Source: Schistocephalus solidus (lineage: Eukaryota; Platyhelminthes; Cestoda; Diphyllobothriidea; Diphyllobothriidae). From it: a stretch of 64,000 bases of DNA. This document shows positions 22,980 through 35,050 of this stretch, piece by piece. The position numbers and the translations under genes were made by a program. Within the stretch, counting starts at the first letter, position 1. Each line of letters begins with the position of its first letter. The stretch is taken from positions 1-64,000 of the forward strand of contig WEDG01001326.1 in NCBI GenBank assembly GCA_017591395.1. The letters are read 5' to 3'. The notes beneath the pieces are model-generated. The model was not told the origin of the DNA. It made no database searches and was given only the letters and a program-made list of their open reading frames with translations.

Positions 22980-24475
22980 AACTCCCCTTTGTCAACTGAG
23001 CGAAATTATCGATACTAATCGGGATAAATGTGCCTGCCGCTCACTGGGCACTCGAACAACACTACGGCGGGCAGCAGGATCCCTATGCTGTTCGGACACC
23101 TCTCAATTGGGTACTTATGGAACCAGTAGCTGAACAAGATCGTCGAGGAGCTAAAGTCAATTTTTTGAGCGAGAAAGACCTAGTCACAGAAAGGCAAGAA
23201 CAGATGTGGAACTTCGAGTTCGGTGAGCCAAGGCCTTAAGCAAGCACATTGCGTAGACGACAGAAGAGTTTTGGAGTTGTTCAAATCCCACACACAACGT
23301 TCCTTTTGCCCGTAGACGTTTATATGCCTTGAAGAACAGAATGATGAAAAACTCTGAATATAGGGAGCAATTCATTACGGCGATCTCTGAATATATCAAT
23401 AAGAGTTACGCAGAACCTGTTGCACCGACAACTCCTTTTGGTCCTGCATAATTTCGGTATCTACCCGACCACTCTAGAGTAAGTCTGATGAAACCGGAAA
23501 AGCGGAGAGCAGTGTTCGACTGCGCCGGCCGATACAGGGGTACATCGCTCAACCACCAATTACTTCAGGGGCCAGACCTGGCCAACAGTTTATGTGGAGT
23601 TTTTAATTAGATTCCGTGAATTTCCGTACGTATTGGTGGCAGACATAGAAGCTATGTTCCACCAGGTTCAAGTTCCAAATTATCGACGTTCGTTTTTAAG
23701 TTTTCTGTGGTGTTAAAATTGTAACTTAGCATACGATCCTGAGGCTTATCAAATGGCAGTACATCCGTTCGGTGCAACCTCTTCCACATGTGTCGCTATC
23801 TACGCACTAAAAATATCGATAAATCAGGTGACAGACGTACCCAAAGCTCACTGTGCCAAGTACTTGCCGAGGTGTTTCTACGTTGACGTTTGTTTAATCA
23901 GCCACGACTCTGTGCAAACTCTTAGGGACGTGGCTTCTCGTCTGCGAACAGCCCTGCGAAATCATGGCTTCAGTCTAAATAAATTGCGTAGCAACTCGGT
24001 TGAGACCCCAATAGATATCTCTGAGGAAGTGCAATTTGATGGGGAATATGCCTCGAACTTAAACCAGCCAATACTCAGGGAAAAATAGGTGTCGAATGAA
24101 ACAAAGTTACAGACACATTCATTTTCACAGTCAAGTGCCTTACGGATACGGTTTACAGACAAGCAATGCCCTCTTATATTTCAACCCTCTTTGATCCACT
24201 TGGGTTTGTTGCTCCCGTTCTGTTACCGGCCAAGTTACTACTGCAGCAGTTGTGGCGATCGATCATAGGATTCGACGATCAGATTGACGACGAGTACGTA
24301 CGGCAGTGGTTTACCTGGATGAAAGAGTTTCAGAGCCTTGGCAATGTTCAAATCCGACGCTGCTTGAACCCGGCTGCTTTAGATACAGTTGAGCAGTATC
24401 AACCACACCGTTTCTCAGACGCGTCGAAGAGCGGGAACGAGGCCGTAGTCTACCTTCATGCAACGACTTAAGATG
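22980..24475 (+). pseudogene. BEL/Pao pol: protease end and reverse transcriptase, broken
   Basis: The protease-to-RT linker reads AHWALEQHYGGQQDPYAV and LNWVLMEPVAE (23030-23130). The RT palm follows: LVADIEAMFHQVQVPNY (~23635), MAVHPFGATSS (~23752), then the catalytic box at ~23878 as FYVDVCLIS, where family members have FYVDDC; one metal-binding aspartate is lost. Next come LRDVASRLRTALRNHGF and, at 24166-24470, the connection with STLFDPLGFVAPVLLPAKLL and FSDASKSGNEAVVYL, the start of the A17/RNase H region. Stops and frame changes occur at 23238, 23714, 24087 and 24470. Confidence 0.92.
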
Positions 24476-24482
24476 GTACTAC

Positions 24483-25225
24483 ATGCACAAGGTTTTTTGG
24501 GGCCAATCTCGAGTTACGCCTCTTAAGGTCCAAACCATACCACGGTTAGCGCTCACCGCTGCAGTTCTGGCCGCCAAACTAATGACAAAGGCCGAGTCGA
24601 AACTAACACTATTAATCTCGTCCAAGACCATGTGGACAGATTTCATGGTAGTTTTACAATGGGACCGAAACACTACGTCACGTCTCGAAACATTTGTAGC
24701 TAAACACATCCCTAACATATTATACGTATCAGATGCTTCAAAATGGAGGTACGTGAATTTCGAGAGTAACCCAGCAGAAGTAGGTTCAAGGACTGTAGGT
24801 GGTGAGAGGCTGGAAAAGAGTATGTGGCTCATGGATCCCGCATTTCTGAGCAAGAAGTTTGACAAATGGCCCAAGGAACCAGATCAACGACCCGTTGCTG
24901 TTTCAACGATGTGTGACGTTACCGTAAATACCGACCTTGTTGGGGATCATTGGCTGACGAATTTTTCAGGTTGTGTAAGCTGGGCGGAAACTTCTAAAGC
25001 ATGTTGCTTGGCTGCGACGATTTGCAGTTTTCCTGAAGAACAAACTCCTGCATCGATAAGAACCTGTTTCAAAGGTACTCACCATGGCAGACCTAGAGGG
25101 TGCCGAAAGCGATGTCTTGAGGTTGGTCCAGAGACAATACTTCGAGAATGAGCTTAAGTGCCTACGGAGCAATTTGCGAAACACCGATTTCAAGAAGTTG
25201 AAACCGACCAACAGTCCGCTGTAGC
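24483..25225 (+). pseudogene. BEL/Pao pol: peptidase-A17/RNase H-type region
   Basis: A 222-codon open stretch reads KVQTIPRLALTAAVLAAKL, then a WTDFMVVLQW box equivalent to the RNase H-like WTDS..VL..I, RLETFVAKHI, and SNPAEVGSRTV (family: SNPADVASRG). The region joins directly to the RT connection upstream after a stop at ~24470. The usual aspartates and the S of WTDS are partly changed. It degrades the RNA strand during cDNA synthesis in active relatives. Confidence 0.88.
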
Positions 25226-26215
25226 ACCCTTCACCATTATTCTCTGACGGTCTGATAAGAGTAGGAGAGCGACTTCAATACGCGCCAATTTCGTACGAAA
25301 TAAAATACCCAGTCATCCTCCCTCAAAACCATTTCGTATGCAAACTAATCGTAGAACGCACAAGTGCTATCCTACGAGAAAGATACCGGATAATTCGGAG
25401 CCAAGCGCTCATCAAACGAGTAATCGATGTAATCTAAAATATGGAAATTGATTCATTTCTATATGTTTTCGGTAGGCTCGTTGCTCGAAGACGATGCCCA
25501 CAAAAGATTTAGAGCGACAGTGGACCAACTTTAAAGGACCTGAAAACGAACTGAAGAAGTTACTTAAGAAATGAAACCAAGACCGAATAACTAGCTCTCT
25601 CGTGGAGAAAGGATGAGATTGGATCTTCACGCCCCCTGATAGCCATTCATCGAGAAGGATTATGGGAGCGCCTCGTCCGGTCAAACGGACGGATATTACT
25701 TTCAATTTTGGGTTCAGATGTGGTCGCAGATGAGGTTTTCCTAGCAACAATAACCGAAACCGAAAAGATAGTGAGTGACCGACCGCTGGAGAAGAACAGT
25801 TCAGACCCGAACGAGTACGCTGTATTCACTCCACAACATTTTGGTGTTGAGCGCTCCAAACCTTTACTTGTCTGCTGAAGAGTGCGGTCCCTGTAGACTT
25901 AACCGAAGGTGACGCCAGGCACAATATTTTGCTCACATATTCTAGAAAAGATCGATAAGTGCCTACCTACCATCGTTGCAGGCCAGACAAAGGTGGCTTG
26001 GTGAGGACCCACTACTCCATATTGAACATATGGTCCTTGTATTTGACAAAGTGGCACCACGAGGACGCTGGAAGAAAGCCATCGTGGAAGAGCTACTCTA
26101 ATCAAACCACAGTAAGGTGAGAGCTGTTGTATTGAGATCGCAACAAGGTAGATTGGTGAGAGACGTGCGCACTTTTTGCCTGTTAGATAACCACGAACGA
26201 AGCGATGGATGATAT
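25226..26215 (+). pseudogene. BEL/Pao integrase and C-terminal DUF5641-type tail, broken
   Basis: The integrase N-terminal region reads GLIRVGERLQYAPISYEIKY and PVILPQNHFVCKLIVER (25240-25350), then RYRIIRSQALIKRVI. A deletion joins this to the catalytic core: SDSGPTLKDL, EGLWERLVRSNGRILLS and SDPNEYAVFTPQHF (25500-25850). The tail near 26029-26200 reads LVLVFDKVAPRGRWKKAIVE across frame changes, then VRDVRTFCLLDNHE, typical of the BEL C-terminal domain. The element is multiply frameshifted and non-autonomous. Confidence 0.85.
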
Positions 26216-26250
26216 CCGCTCCAAAATAAACAGCAAACACAAGCTGGGAG

Positions 26251-26396
26251 TGTACGTTTCCATGTATGTTTTCCTCCTGTAACACTAGAAGTTTAGGCCT
26301 TTATCCAACCGTTACCACTCCTGGAATTAACAGTTTATCCCTTAAACTGACATTTTATATCTCTAGCGACACTATATACCGTTTAATTTACATTTT
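26251..26396 (+). repeat. 3' LTR of the BEL/Pao element, truncated
   Basis: Begins TGTACGTTTCCATGTATGTT, matching 21125 onward, and is preceded by a short purine run (GGGAG). Similarity stops at CATTTTAT (26396), exactly where element A's RT coding sequence begins, so the rest of the LTR was lost or replaced. Confidence 0.85.
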
Positions 26397-27250
26397 ATCG
26401 GGCCAGATAGAATTCCTGCATTACCACTTAGAGAACTTGCTGAAGAACTGTGTGAACCCCTGTCTATCATATTTCAAAAGCCCTTGGAAGGAAGCAAACA
26501 CCCGGAAGAACGGAAGTGTGCATTCATCGCCCCTATCTATAAAAGAGGTTCACGACTGGACTGTGAAAATTAATGCCCTGTCAGTTTAACTTGCATAGCG
26601 TGTAAAACATGGAGCGTATTATCAAAAGGCATTCAATGCGCTATCTGGAAAACAACCAAATCTTATGCGATGTCCGCCACGGCTTTCGTCCAGCACGTTC
26701 CTGTCTCACGAGTGCCCTTCAGTTGTATGCGAAATTGACAAAGGCCACGGATAAGAGGTATCCAGTAGATGTTGTATTTATTGACTTCAAGAAGGCATTT
26801 TAAAGCGTGCCACACGGGCTTCTTTTACTGAAGATTTGGAACATAGGAATTCAAGGAAAACCTTTCAATTGGATCAAGAGTTTCTTGCTTTCAGAGAACA
26901 GAGCGTTGTTGTTGGAAACTCGAACTTCAAATGGGCAAAAGTAGAAAGTGGTGTTCCGAAGGGTTCCGTTATGGTGCCCATACTCTTCCTTATCTACGTA
27001 AAAGACTGTCTCAGTGACCTAGATTGTGAAGCTGTCATGTTTGCAGTTGATATAAAATTATGGACTGCAGTCAGCTGCTCTGATGATGCAAAAGGGTAAC
27101 AATCGAATATCGACGAACAAAGTGCCTGGTTGGCCCGGTGGCTTCTTAAGTTTAATGAATCCAAGTGTGTGATCCTACACATAAGCGCCGATGAAAAAGT
27201 ATATCGGAAACACCAGTACTTTATTAATGGCACTGCATTAAACGAGGTGG
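26397..27250 (+). pseudogene. Non-LTR retrotransposon family A: reverse transcriptase fragment
   Basis: CR1/Jockey-type RT read in shifting frames: LRELAEELCEPLSIIFQKPL (~26422), FIAPIYKRGS, MERIIKRHSMRYLENNQI (26609), HGFRPARSCLTSALQL, VDVVFIDFKKAF (then a stop, 26801-26803), VPKGSVMVPILFLIYVKDC (~26955), and FAVDIKLW (~27040), where the active-site FADD has become FAVD. It ends with the thumb (RWLLKFNESKCVI, YFINGTALNEVETLL). The endonuclease and ORF1 are missing. The left edge coincides with the cut 3' LTR and the right edge fuses to family B ORF1. Confidence 0.9.
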
Positions 27251-28262
27251 AAACACTATTGCTTTCAGTTGAGGTGGACTCAATCTTTGCTCAATTAGGT
27301 TGCACTTCTCGCTATTTGGAAATGATAAAATGTTTCCTTTGTCGAGATCCTTTACCAATGGAGCGAAGAAATGGGTCTTTCCTATCAACAATTTCTCAAC
27401 CTAATATTCATAACTCTGTTCGTATTTCCACTAACATCAATTTACCGGTTAATTCATCTCCTCAGATATCCAGTTCAGTCAGCCCCTTCACTCAACCTTC
27501 TACTTCGTTTCCCCCGCGGCCGAATACTGCAATTTCCGGTGCTTTCAGCCTACCTGTAATGTCTGCAACCCCGCCTAAAGCACTTAGACTGACAGCTTGC
27601 CCTTTTAAACGCAGTTCTCCAGGCCTCTCCGGGAAATTTACAGAGTCACATCACATAAATAACGTTCTTCAAATACAAAATCCGCAATCATCTAAATTAA
27701 AAGGCAACTTATTTTACCCTCCACAAGCTAGCTCGTCCCATAACCCCACGGGTCATCTTAAAACCTCAATTATATCACCTAAGGCAGGTTGTCCAAAGTA
27801 CGTAAATCTAACTGGGACCGAAAAGCAAGATAGCGCAGTTCTCACTAATAACATACTGCCTTCTCCAAAACTAACCAAGCCTCTCCAGCCTCTCAGCCCT
27901 TTGTTAATGACGTTCGTTATACCAATCATTCTGGCGCAGTTGGCAGTTACCCTCCAAACCACAATGACTTCCAACTTAATTACCCACCTCCAAATTTATT
28001 TTTATAAATAATGATAACCCTAGTTTGGATAATCGAACTTCCATAGATGTCATAGTACTTAATGTTAGATCTGTTTTAAATAAGATGGCCCAACTGAGAG
28101 CCATTGCTTTTGAGATAATTCCTGATGTTTTATGTGTAACTGAATCTCAGACCCATCCATAAATTTCCGACTCTTTGCTTGTCATAGACCAGTATGATCT
28201 CTACCATCAAGACCACACTAGAAAGCGTGGTGGGGGTTGTCTTCTCTATATTAAGCTCTTAT
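27250..28262 (+). pseudogene. Family B (B2): ORF1 C-terminal part and start of endonuclease
   Basis: The open frame runs in phase from element A into family B ORF1: VEVDSIFAQLGCTSRYLEM, FLCRDPLPMERRNGSFLS, then a Ser/Pro/Thr-rich stretch to ~28010. The same text occurs at 63600 (B4) and, more diverged, at 32490 (B1). From ~28015 the endonuclease start is readable: VLNVRSVLNKMAQLRAIAFE, PDVLCVTESQTHP, RKRGGGCLLYIK. It stops at ~28262 before the catalytic GDFN part. The A-B join is discussed under findings. Confidence 0.8.
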
Positions 28263-28472
28263 TATTGCTACATATTATTTGTGGCGGCCATATAATCACT
28301 TGGACTAATTAGTTACACTTTGCATAAGTGTGGTTAAAATTGTGCTCAGTTTGTCGTTTTCTATTAACTGTTTGAAATCAGCTGCCATTTTAGCCTAATT
28401 AAGTATACTCTTGTAAATTATTAACCCACTATTTTCTTTAAGTAAACCCAAAATTCCGTCTACTAGCTTACG
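28263..28472 (+). other. Non-coding, possible family B 5' leader
   Basis: AT-rich sequence between the truncated B2 endonuclease and the B3 ORF1 start. Because B3 begins with a clean ATG at 28473, this may be its 5' untranslated region. No boundary signal was seen. Confidence 0.4.
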
Positions 28473-29222
28473 ATGTCCCGCAAGCGACTCGCAAAAAGAC
28501 GAAAGGTTGCAGCATCCCCTCCATCCTTGAGTAATAGAGTAATAGAAGGGGACCTATCTAGCGTATGCGAGACTTCGCAGCCCTCTGTAGATATTGTCAA
28601 CTCTAAAATCCCTTTCGTAAATCTGGAACCTCTTGATCCTCTGATTGCTCAAGCCTACACCTCGTCCTGCGTTAATCGATCGTCGTCCGACGAACTGGTA
28701 GATTTTTTGCTTAAAGGAACTATAACCAATGCCTCTGACACAGTTATCCAACAGGCTTTTAAATTCATTGGGATAATTAGCTCCGAAACCGAAGAACGGA
28801 TAAAACGCAAGCATAATTTCATACTGCGTAATATTCCCAGTTACATATCTGCTTTTGACGGCGCGCGTTTGTTTCTGGAAAGCAGTGGCTTGGGATTCCG
28901 AGTCGCGTATGCTAAACGACTCCACTCGCTCAGTCGTAATGCCCCCATACTAGTCACGCTCTTTTTCCTTGATAGAAGTCGACTTCATACTCTCTAGGAA
29001 GGAGATTAGTAGAGAATTTTTGTCGAAAATGGCATTCCTCGGTTTCCCCTGACCTCACCCCAATGCAGAGAAAACTGAAAAAAATTTTTAAATTGTCGAC
29101 AAGCAACAGAGAAATGACTAACGCTGTTGCCATGTTGAACAAATTGCCTCCAATCTCATCTACGGCTTCGCCATCTGAAGCTCCAGCTAACTCTGCACGG
29201 AAACCAACCTTGATTAATCTTT
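28473..29222 (+). pseudogene. Family B (B3): ORF1 N-terminal half
   Basis: The ATG at 28473 opens MSRKRLAKRRKVAASPP, a basic start, followed by an acidic/polar region. An RRM-like segment follows: KRKHNFILRNIPSYISAFDG (~28803) and AYAKRLHSLSRNAPILVTLF (~28905), alignable with B1 at 32300-32470. The first frame ends at 28995; a second frame (29063-29220) continues with MQRKLKKIFKLSTSNREMTN. ORF1 proteins of this type bind element RNA as a chaperone. The 3' end is cut by C4 at ~29224. Confidence 0.75.
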
Positions 29223-29223
29223 T

Positions 29224-31460
29224 TGGGATCTCAAGAAAACAGTAGGAGCAAATTCCAGACGTTGAAGTCAGGTTGGACAGATTTCACTGTCCGCATGAAC
29301 CAAAACGGATGTATGGCTGGGGAATTGCAAACTTTATACAAGATGGCATTGGCTAAATTTTGGATGGTCCCTCACCAAATAGGAACAGGTTTTGCGAAAT
29401 ACTTAGTTGTAAATTAAGGGTCCCAAATCAAACGGACATCCATATTGACGTGGTATATCGAACCCCAGGGGTAAAGCAAATCTGTCGTAGTAAACACTTA
29501 TTAGTATTTTGAGATTTCAAAGCTCCGGATATCGATTGGGTATCGATGTACTGCTCGTGATCGGAAAAGTCATTCGAACAGAAATTACTTCCGTTGGTAA
29601 CTGACGAGTTCCTTAGCCAAAACATCACAATGGACACGCAGTTCCGAAATGGGCAGCCGTTAAGCTGTTTGGATCTCATCCTTAGTAGGAATAGCAATTG
29701 CATCTTTGGTTTAAGTGCTCACATGCCCCTTGGTTGATGTGATCATTGTGTTCTTGCTCTGGCCTACAGTCAATTATCTTTACCCGAACTTCGAGCAGTT
29801 AGCGAAAGAAATGTATGAAAAAGGGATTATATTAAAATTAAGGAACTATTTAATATGATAGCCTGTAGCCCTGTACACATGCGTTACCCAAACACTGCCT
29901 GGGTTCCTTTAGTAATTTGATTCAGCAATTGGTAGAGAGCTTCTGTCCATTTAAAAGGAGATCTTGCGTCCACCGACCGGAGTGGGTGACATTGGACAAA
30001 TAAACGAATAAATAATATATTTAAGGCCTAGATAGCCCCATCATTAAATAAAAAGGAATCTCAAGAAGAAAGGAGACTGTTAAGAACATACGCTTGATAT
30101 CAACTACTCGAACATTTTTATACTTCTAAGTGGCAGTGTAATCGGTGTCAAAATCTTCTGAGGAAAGAAAGATCAACCATCGAGTCAGCAATAGTCAAAG
30201 GCATACCAAGAAATTCGGAAAGGTTCTTTCTTAACGTGAATAAGGCAAAACGAAATCGGGACTCTATTCCTAGTGTTAAAGACTATCGGGGAAAAAAGTT
30301 AACCGATAACTCTGAAAAGACCAACCTCTTATCCGATTTCTTTATGTCTAAGTATGAAGAGGGGTCACCCTTTGACGAGGAAACACACCAAAGTGTTGCC
30401 ACACCCACAGATACAATAGGCCTGGTGGCATTCCCAACAGACAGAGTAAGAAAAACTCTGAAACAACTACAGCCCAATAAATCGCCTGGCCTTGGTTGCA
30501 TATCCACTAAAGTTCTGAATGAACTCAGCGACCAGCTGACCTCTCCGCTCTCCAAGGTCTTTAAAAGTTCGATGGAGGTAGGGGCTCTGTCTACCGAGTG
30601 GAAACTAGCCAAAATAACCCCCATCTATAAGGGGGGGGGAGAGAATATAATCAAATAGCTTCAGATTAGTCCGTCTCACAAATATTTGTTGCGCAATAAT
30701 AGAGAAGGTAATCAAAATAGAACTAATCCACCGTATTGAAGTGAACAACTTGCTAATTTCCTATCGAAATGAATTTAGAAGTGGTAGATCCCGCCTCACA
30801 AACCTGCTCAGGTCCATGGAAACCTGAGAGAAATCATAGAAAATGGGTTTGTTGGTCAATACCGCCTACATTGACTTCAGCAAAGCTTTTGATAGGGTCT
30901 CATGCAGAAGACTGATATCGAATCTGCGTCAAATGGGTATGACTGGCATCCCGCTCAAATGGTTGGGTGACTTTCTCACAGAAAAGCACCAACGTGTTTT
31001 TACTGATGATGCCAAGTCGCATTGGGAAACCGTTTACAGTGGGGTCCCATACGGGAGCGTTCTGGGTCCCATTCTCTTTATGATAGACGCGAACAGCTGA
31101 CTTGATCGTCTGAAATGTTAGGAGGTCATGTTCACTGATGATCTGAAGTCATGGACGTCGACGGAAAAGCAGGAGGATGCGCGGAACTTGCAAAATAACT
31201 TGAATCCCCTGCAAATATGGTAAAACAAGCGCCTGTGCAACCTTCATTTTAAAAGTCACAAGGCACCCGACAGCAGCCTAGTTACAGAAGTGTGATGAGG
31301 TTTGAATATCAGTAATTCATCAGCAGTCACCAGCTCGAGTGAGTAAAGAATATAAAGGACTTGGCTGCTTCGATAACGATAAAGCTCAAAATATCGTCGC
31401 ACTGTGCCAAGATAGCAAAGAAGGCTATGTGAATCCTGGGTGCGATCATGAGATCCTCCT
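29224..31460 (+). pseudogene. Family C (C4): 5'- and 3'-truncated ORF2
   Basis: Starts inside the endonuclease (text like element C at 43610) and stays alignable with C1/C2 to ~31460. Readable blocks: LRVPNQTDIHIDVVYRTPG (~29418), PDIDWVSMYCS (~29530), DEFLSQNITMDTQFRNGQP, then RT: KTLKQLQPNKSPGLGCISTK (~30450), WKLAKITPIYKGG, VNTAYIDFSKAFDRVSCRRL (~30855), VPYGSVLGPILFMIDANS. The catalytic box is degraded (31130: FTDDLKSW). It is much more diverged from C1 than C2 is. It is truncated just after the LGAI-type segment at 31435-31460. Confidence 0.88.
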
Positions 31461-32051
31461 TTAATTTTGGCGAAGGTCAAGGTCAAGGTCAAAGGCGGTT
31501 GGTTAAAATTCGAAGACAAGTAAATTCTCAATTTTAAAACCGATTTCTTCGTTTCCTGTCGAAACTATCAGCTTAATTATTGACAATTTATTTGTATTTC
31601 TACCTATTTATTAACTGAAAACACCAAAAGTTATTACAATTGACAAAAGGGAGAAATATATGGTTTTAAACTGTTTCATCCTACGTAGCCTCATTAAAGA
31701 TCTAGCAGATTTACGTAAAAAGGACGGAATATAAAGATTAAATCAAGAAATGAAGTGGAAATTTTGAAAATATACCTTATTTCAAGCGAAAAATAATTTG
31801 CAGGAGTTTCTATACCAGTTGGTATAATTTTTCATCCTGCATAGCCCCTTCACTAATTCTATTTTCAGTTTAAACTCGATAGCTAGCAGATTTTTGCTTG
31901 CAGGGAGCTCAAAGGCTTTGCCATATTTCCCTTAATAAAACTGAACTGAACTGATATATTTCAAATAGTACATTTTTATTTCGCAAAACGCCATAGGGAT
32001 AATGTTCCTTTCGTATTATCGATTTGAAAAATACTGATATTTTAAAATCAA
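31461..32051 (+). mobile_element. Non-coding, with an orphan CR1-like 3' end at ~31890-31965
   Basis: At 31895-31960 the sequence GCAGGGAGCTCAAAGGCTTT, then a TTTCCC block and AATAAA, ends in three ACTGA-type units: a CR1-like 3' terminus resembling family D's (CTCAAGGG...). Only the end of the element is left. Nothing else is recognised; a GGTCAA triplicate lies at 31473-31490. Confidence 0.6.
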
Positions 32052-33283
32052 TATGAAACCCCAGTCAGCGCATAGACGCAAATATCCCCTGAGCGTAAAA
32101 CGTCCCCTAGAGCAACCCACCGTAAAGATGAAGAAATTATACCTTGACACCCTGAAAAATTTTAATACTTTTATGTCTTAATATGGTTCTCTCTTCACTA
32201 TGCTTGGTACTATTTTGACGGAAAGTTGTCTTCACTCACTTCTCAACAATGCGAGAAACTTGAGCCTTTTATAAACATGGTGAGTACTGAGTCATATGAC
32301 CGACATAAGAGAAGTTTAAACTTTCTTTTAAAAAACGTCCCTAAGAGTAAAATCCACCTGGTTGTTGCATTTAATTTCCTTTACTCATGTGGCTTTAACT
32401 TTAAAGTCACTGAAGCAAAAAGGTTGTCTTCCCGTAGCAAAAAAACGTTAATTCTGGTCAAACGTTTTTTGGCGATTGAAGTTGACCTTATTTTCTCTAA
32501 GCATGAGCACACAGCTCAATATTTGACAAAAACAAGTTGTTTATTTGTAGGGATAAAAGCACAATGGAGCGTCGGGTTTCACCCTCGTTAGCAAACGAGA
32601 AGCCTAGGTCTACACTTACAATGCCAAAAGTTATCTCAGAGGTTTGCCCTTTAGCTAATGCAAGTCCATGGCCCTCCGGATCAACAGGAATTTCGATTCC
32701 AGCTGAATCTTCACCCGTTCACCTTGTTCCTGGTTCGAGTGAAATCGCGTCAAGGCCAACTTCTTTCGACTCCCAAGCAAACCACGCCAGCTATAGCTGC
32801 CAAATCTAGTAAACCTAAGAAAACCCCAGTAAATCTGAGTCATTGGCTAAGCTAGGCATTAAAATCAGTAATGTCATTACTGATGGAAAACCTGCAGACA
32901 CCTCAGCAGTTACGACGGATGCGAACGCTTACGTTAGCATCTTTCCCAACCCAAATGTGTCCGAAATCCCCAAAAATTAAGCCATCTAATTATGTTATCA
33001 GTTTTTCAAAATCATTTATTCCTTATCCAAATGCACGTTTTCCGCCAATTTATGCTTACTTCCCTCAAAATCTCATTTATATGCCACCCCCTATCTTTCA
33101 AACGCCACAATATAGCCTTCCCTTCCATGGTTTTCATCCAAATATGCCGTTGTACAATAATCTCAGTACTTTTAACAGTAAAATTTCGAAAAATTGTAGA
33201 CCAGAGAAAATTTTATTCCCACCTTTTGTTTTCTCTCTCCAGTTTTCCTTCCCGCCACCAAAACTTCCTTTTTTATAAATACT
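32052..33283 (+). pseudogene. Family B (B1): ORF1, broken
   Basis: The probable start is the ATG at 32052 (MKPQSAHRRKYPLSVKRPL), after which frames shift. At 32226-32590 an RRM-like region reads KRSLNFLLKNVPKSKIHLV, VTEAKRLSSRSKKTLILVKR and IEVDLIFSKHEHTAQYL. The C-terminal half (32537-33283) is Ser/Pro-rich with MERRVSPSLANE, equivalent to MERRNGSFLS in B2. At least three frame changes occur. It lies directly upstream of the B1 endonuclease, as expected for a two-ORF non-LTR element. Confidence 0.75.
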
Positions 33284-33289
33284 GATGAG

Positions 33290-34890
33290 CGTTACCTGCA
33301 GCTTAGGAATACGCCCAGCTTAGTTTCACTTAATTCGAGATCAGTTTTAAATAAAATGGCTGAGCTTAGAACAGTAGCATTTGAGCTTGATCCAGATGTG
33401 CTGTGCATCACTGAATCCTGAGCTCACTCTCCTTTTTGTGACTCTACACTTGCTATAGATAATTTCGATTTGTACCAACAAAATCGCGCTGAAAAACGTG
33501 GCGGTGGTTGCCTTCTTTATATTAAGTCATAATTTGTACATTTCCCTTTTCAGCTGAACATTTCGTCCTTTTCTGGAAATGTATGCTTTGCTTCCGTTAT
33601 CCTCCCGAACAATAAAAAAGCGGTTATTGGCTGTTTCTATAATTCTCCGTGTTATCTTGGCACTGAAATTGAGCCCTGTGAACTATTTGAAAAAGTTGCA
33701 GTGACTCAATTTGATTTTAAAATAATCGTAGGCGATTTTAATCTTCCAGACATTGACTGGCTGGCAAATTCCTCTTCGCCAAAACTTCAGAAATTGGTCA
33801 ATACTATTACCTTTTCAACCATGTCCCAACTCGTCAGTTCAGTGACTAGAAATGACAACATTTTAGATTAAAGTTTTACAAATGATGTCCACCATCTCTT
33901 TATGAATTTCCATCATGATCTATTTGCAAGTGATCACGCCCTAATTCACTGTTATTTTCCAGTCACCCTTTTACAAAGCCTGAGGTTAAATGCAATACCC
34001 TCGACTTTGCTAACACAATCCATGAATTAATAAATAATTTCGTTAGCTCTCTAGATTGGCATAGCATATTTTCAATCCACGATCCAAAGTTTTTTCATGA
34101 GCTATTGCAGATGCTCACAGAAAAAATCCAGGCTTTTATACCATTTAAGATTGTAAATTCAAATACAACTTCTTCTACTGTCCTACATTTTCTCGAAAAC
34201 AGACTTAAAAAATTACGAAAGCAACTTAAAGATCCATCTAAAAGCTGTTTGTCCGTTCACTTAAGGATTGCACAAATATTTGAATTAGCATCGAAAATTA
34301 GGCTCGCGCGAGATAATCATAGGGAATCTCGGGCAATAAGTGATGCCAATTAATCCAAATCTGTTGCTCAAATCGTCGATGTTCAGTCATTGACTAAGCA
34401 TTTGAATATAACTCCGCCTTCACTCGACTGTAACAAAAATTCGTTACATAGGATTCGGACAAAGCAGAATTGTTAAATTCGTTTTTTGACCAACCACTTT
34501 ACCACTGAAACTAGCCTCATTCTCTCAATTCCTCTGCTGTTAAATTCAAATTCACTTCTAAAAACCATTACTTTCTGTCCTTCATGTATTCACAAAGAAA
34601 TAGCTCACCTTAAAAATTAACAGTCGGTTGTAACTGATAACATTACGAACTCACTTTTTAAACGGTTAAGAGATTTTCCACCTTCACTAAGCAAATTATT
34701 CTCAGTATTTCTCGAAAACCATTTCTTCCCCGATTATTGGAAAACTTCTATTATAACACCAGTTTTTAAATCTGGTTGCTGATCTGACATTCATAGCTAT
34801 TGCGGTATTCATAAAACGCCCTCTCTTGCTTAACTCTTCGAAAAAATAATTGCAAAACAAATCAGTGGTTTTTGCATAAGTAATCAAATT
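33290..34890 (+). pseudogene. Family B (B1): ORF2 endonuclease and start of RT, broken
   Basis: The APE-type endonuclease reads VSLNSRSVLNKMAELRTVAF (~33322), PDVLCITES, RGGGCLLYIK, IIVGDFNLPDIDW (~33720, catalytic GDFN kept), NILD (~33860) and FASDHALIHC (~33925, catalytic SDH kept). The linker is at 34105-34350. RT begins near 34690: LSKLFSVFLENHFFPDYWK, TSIITPVFKSG, LFEKIIAKQISGF. At ~34890 the RT palm is replaced by an inverted RT piece. Stops at 33419, 33529, 33868, 34351 and 34781 show decay. It would nick target DNA and prime reverse transcription. Confidence 0.88.
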
Positions 34891-35050
34891 ATCATTACAT
34901 TCCAGATTTCAATGTCGTCGGCAAACATTGCTGTTTCACAATTCAGATTCCTGACACAATCGTCCACGTTTATTAAAAACTGTATTGGCCCTAGTATTGA
35001 ACCCTGAGGAACCCCACCCTCGACTGCAGCAGAACTTGACCTCTATTGGC
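34890..35050 (-). pseudogene. Inverted RT catalytic-core fragment inside B1
   Basis: The minus strand reads AAVEGGVPQGSILGPIQFLI, NVDDCVRNLNCETAMFADD and IEIWN, the RT motif block of a CR1/Jockey-type element with FADD intact. It is nearest in text to family A (VPKGS...CLSDLDCEAVMFA). It sits opposite to B1 and replaces B1's own palm. The stretch 35051-35204 to its right is unassigned. Confidence 0.85.

Noticed and set aside
22168..25750. Minus-strand open frames of 110-130 codons opposite the BEL element
   Set aside because: They are antisense shadows of gag and pol, which show clear family motifs on the plus strand.
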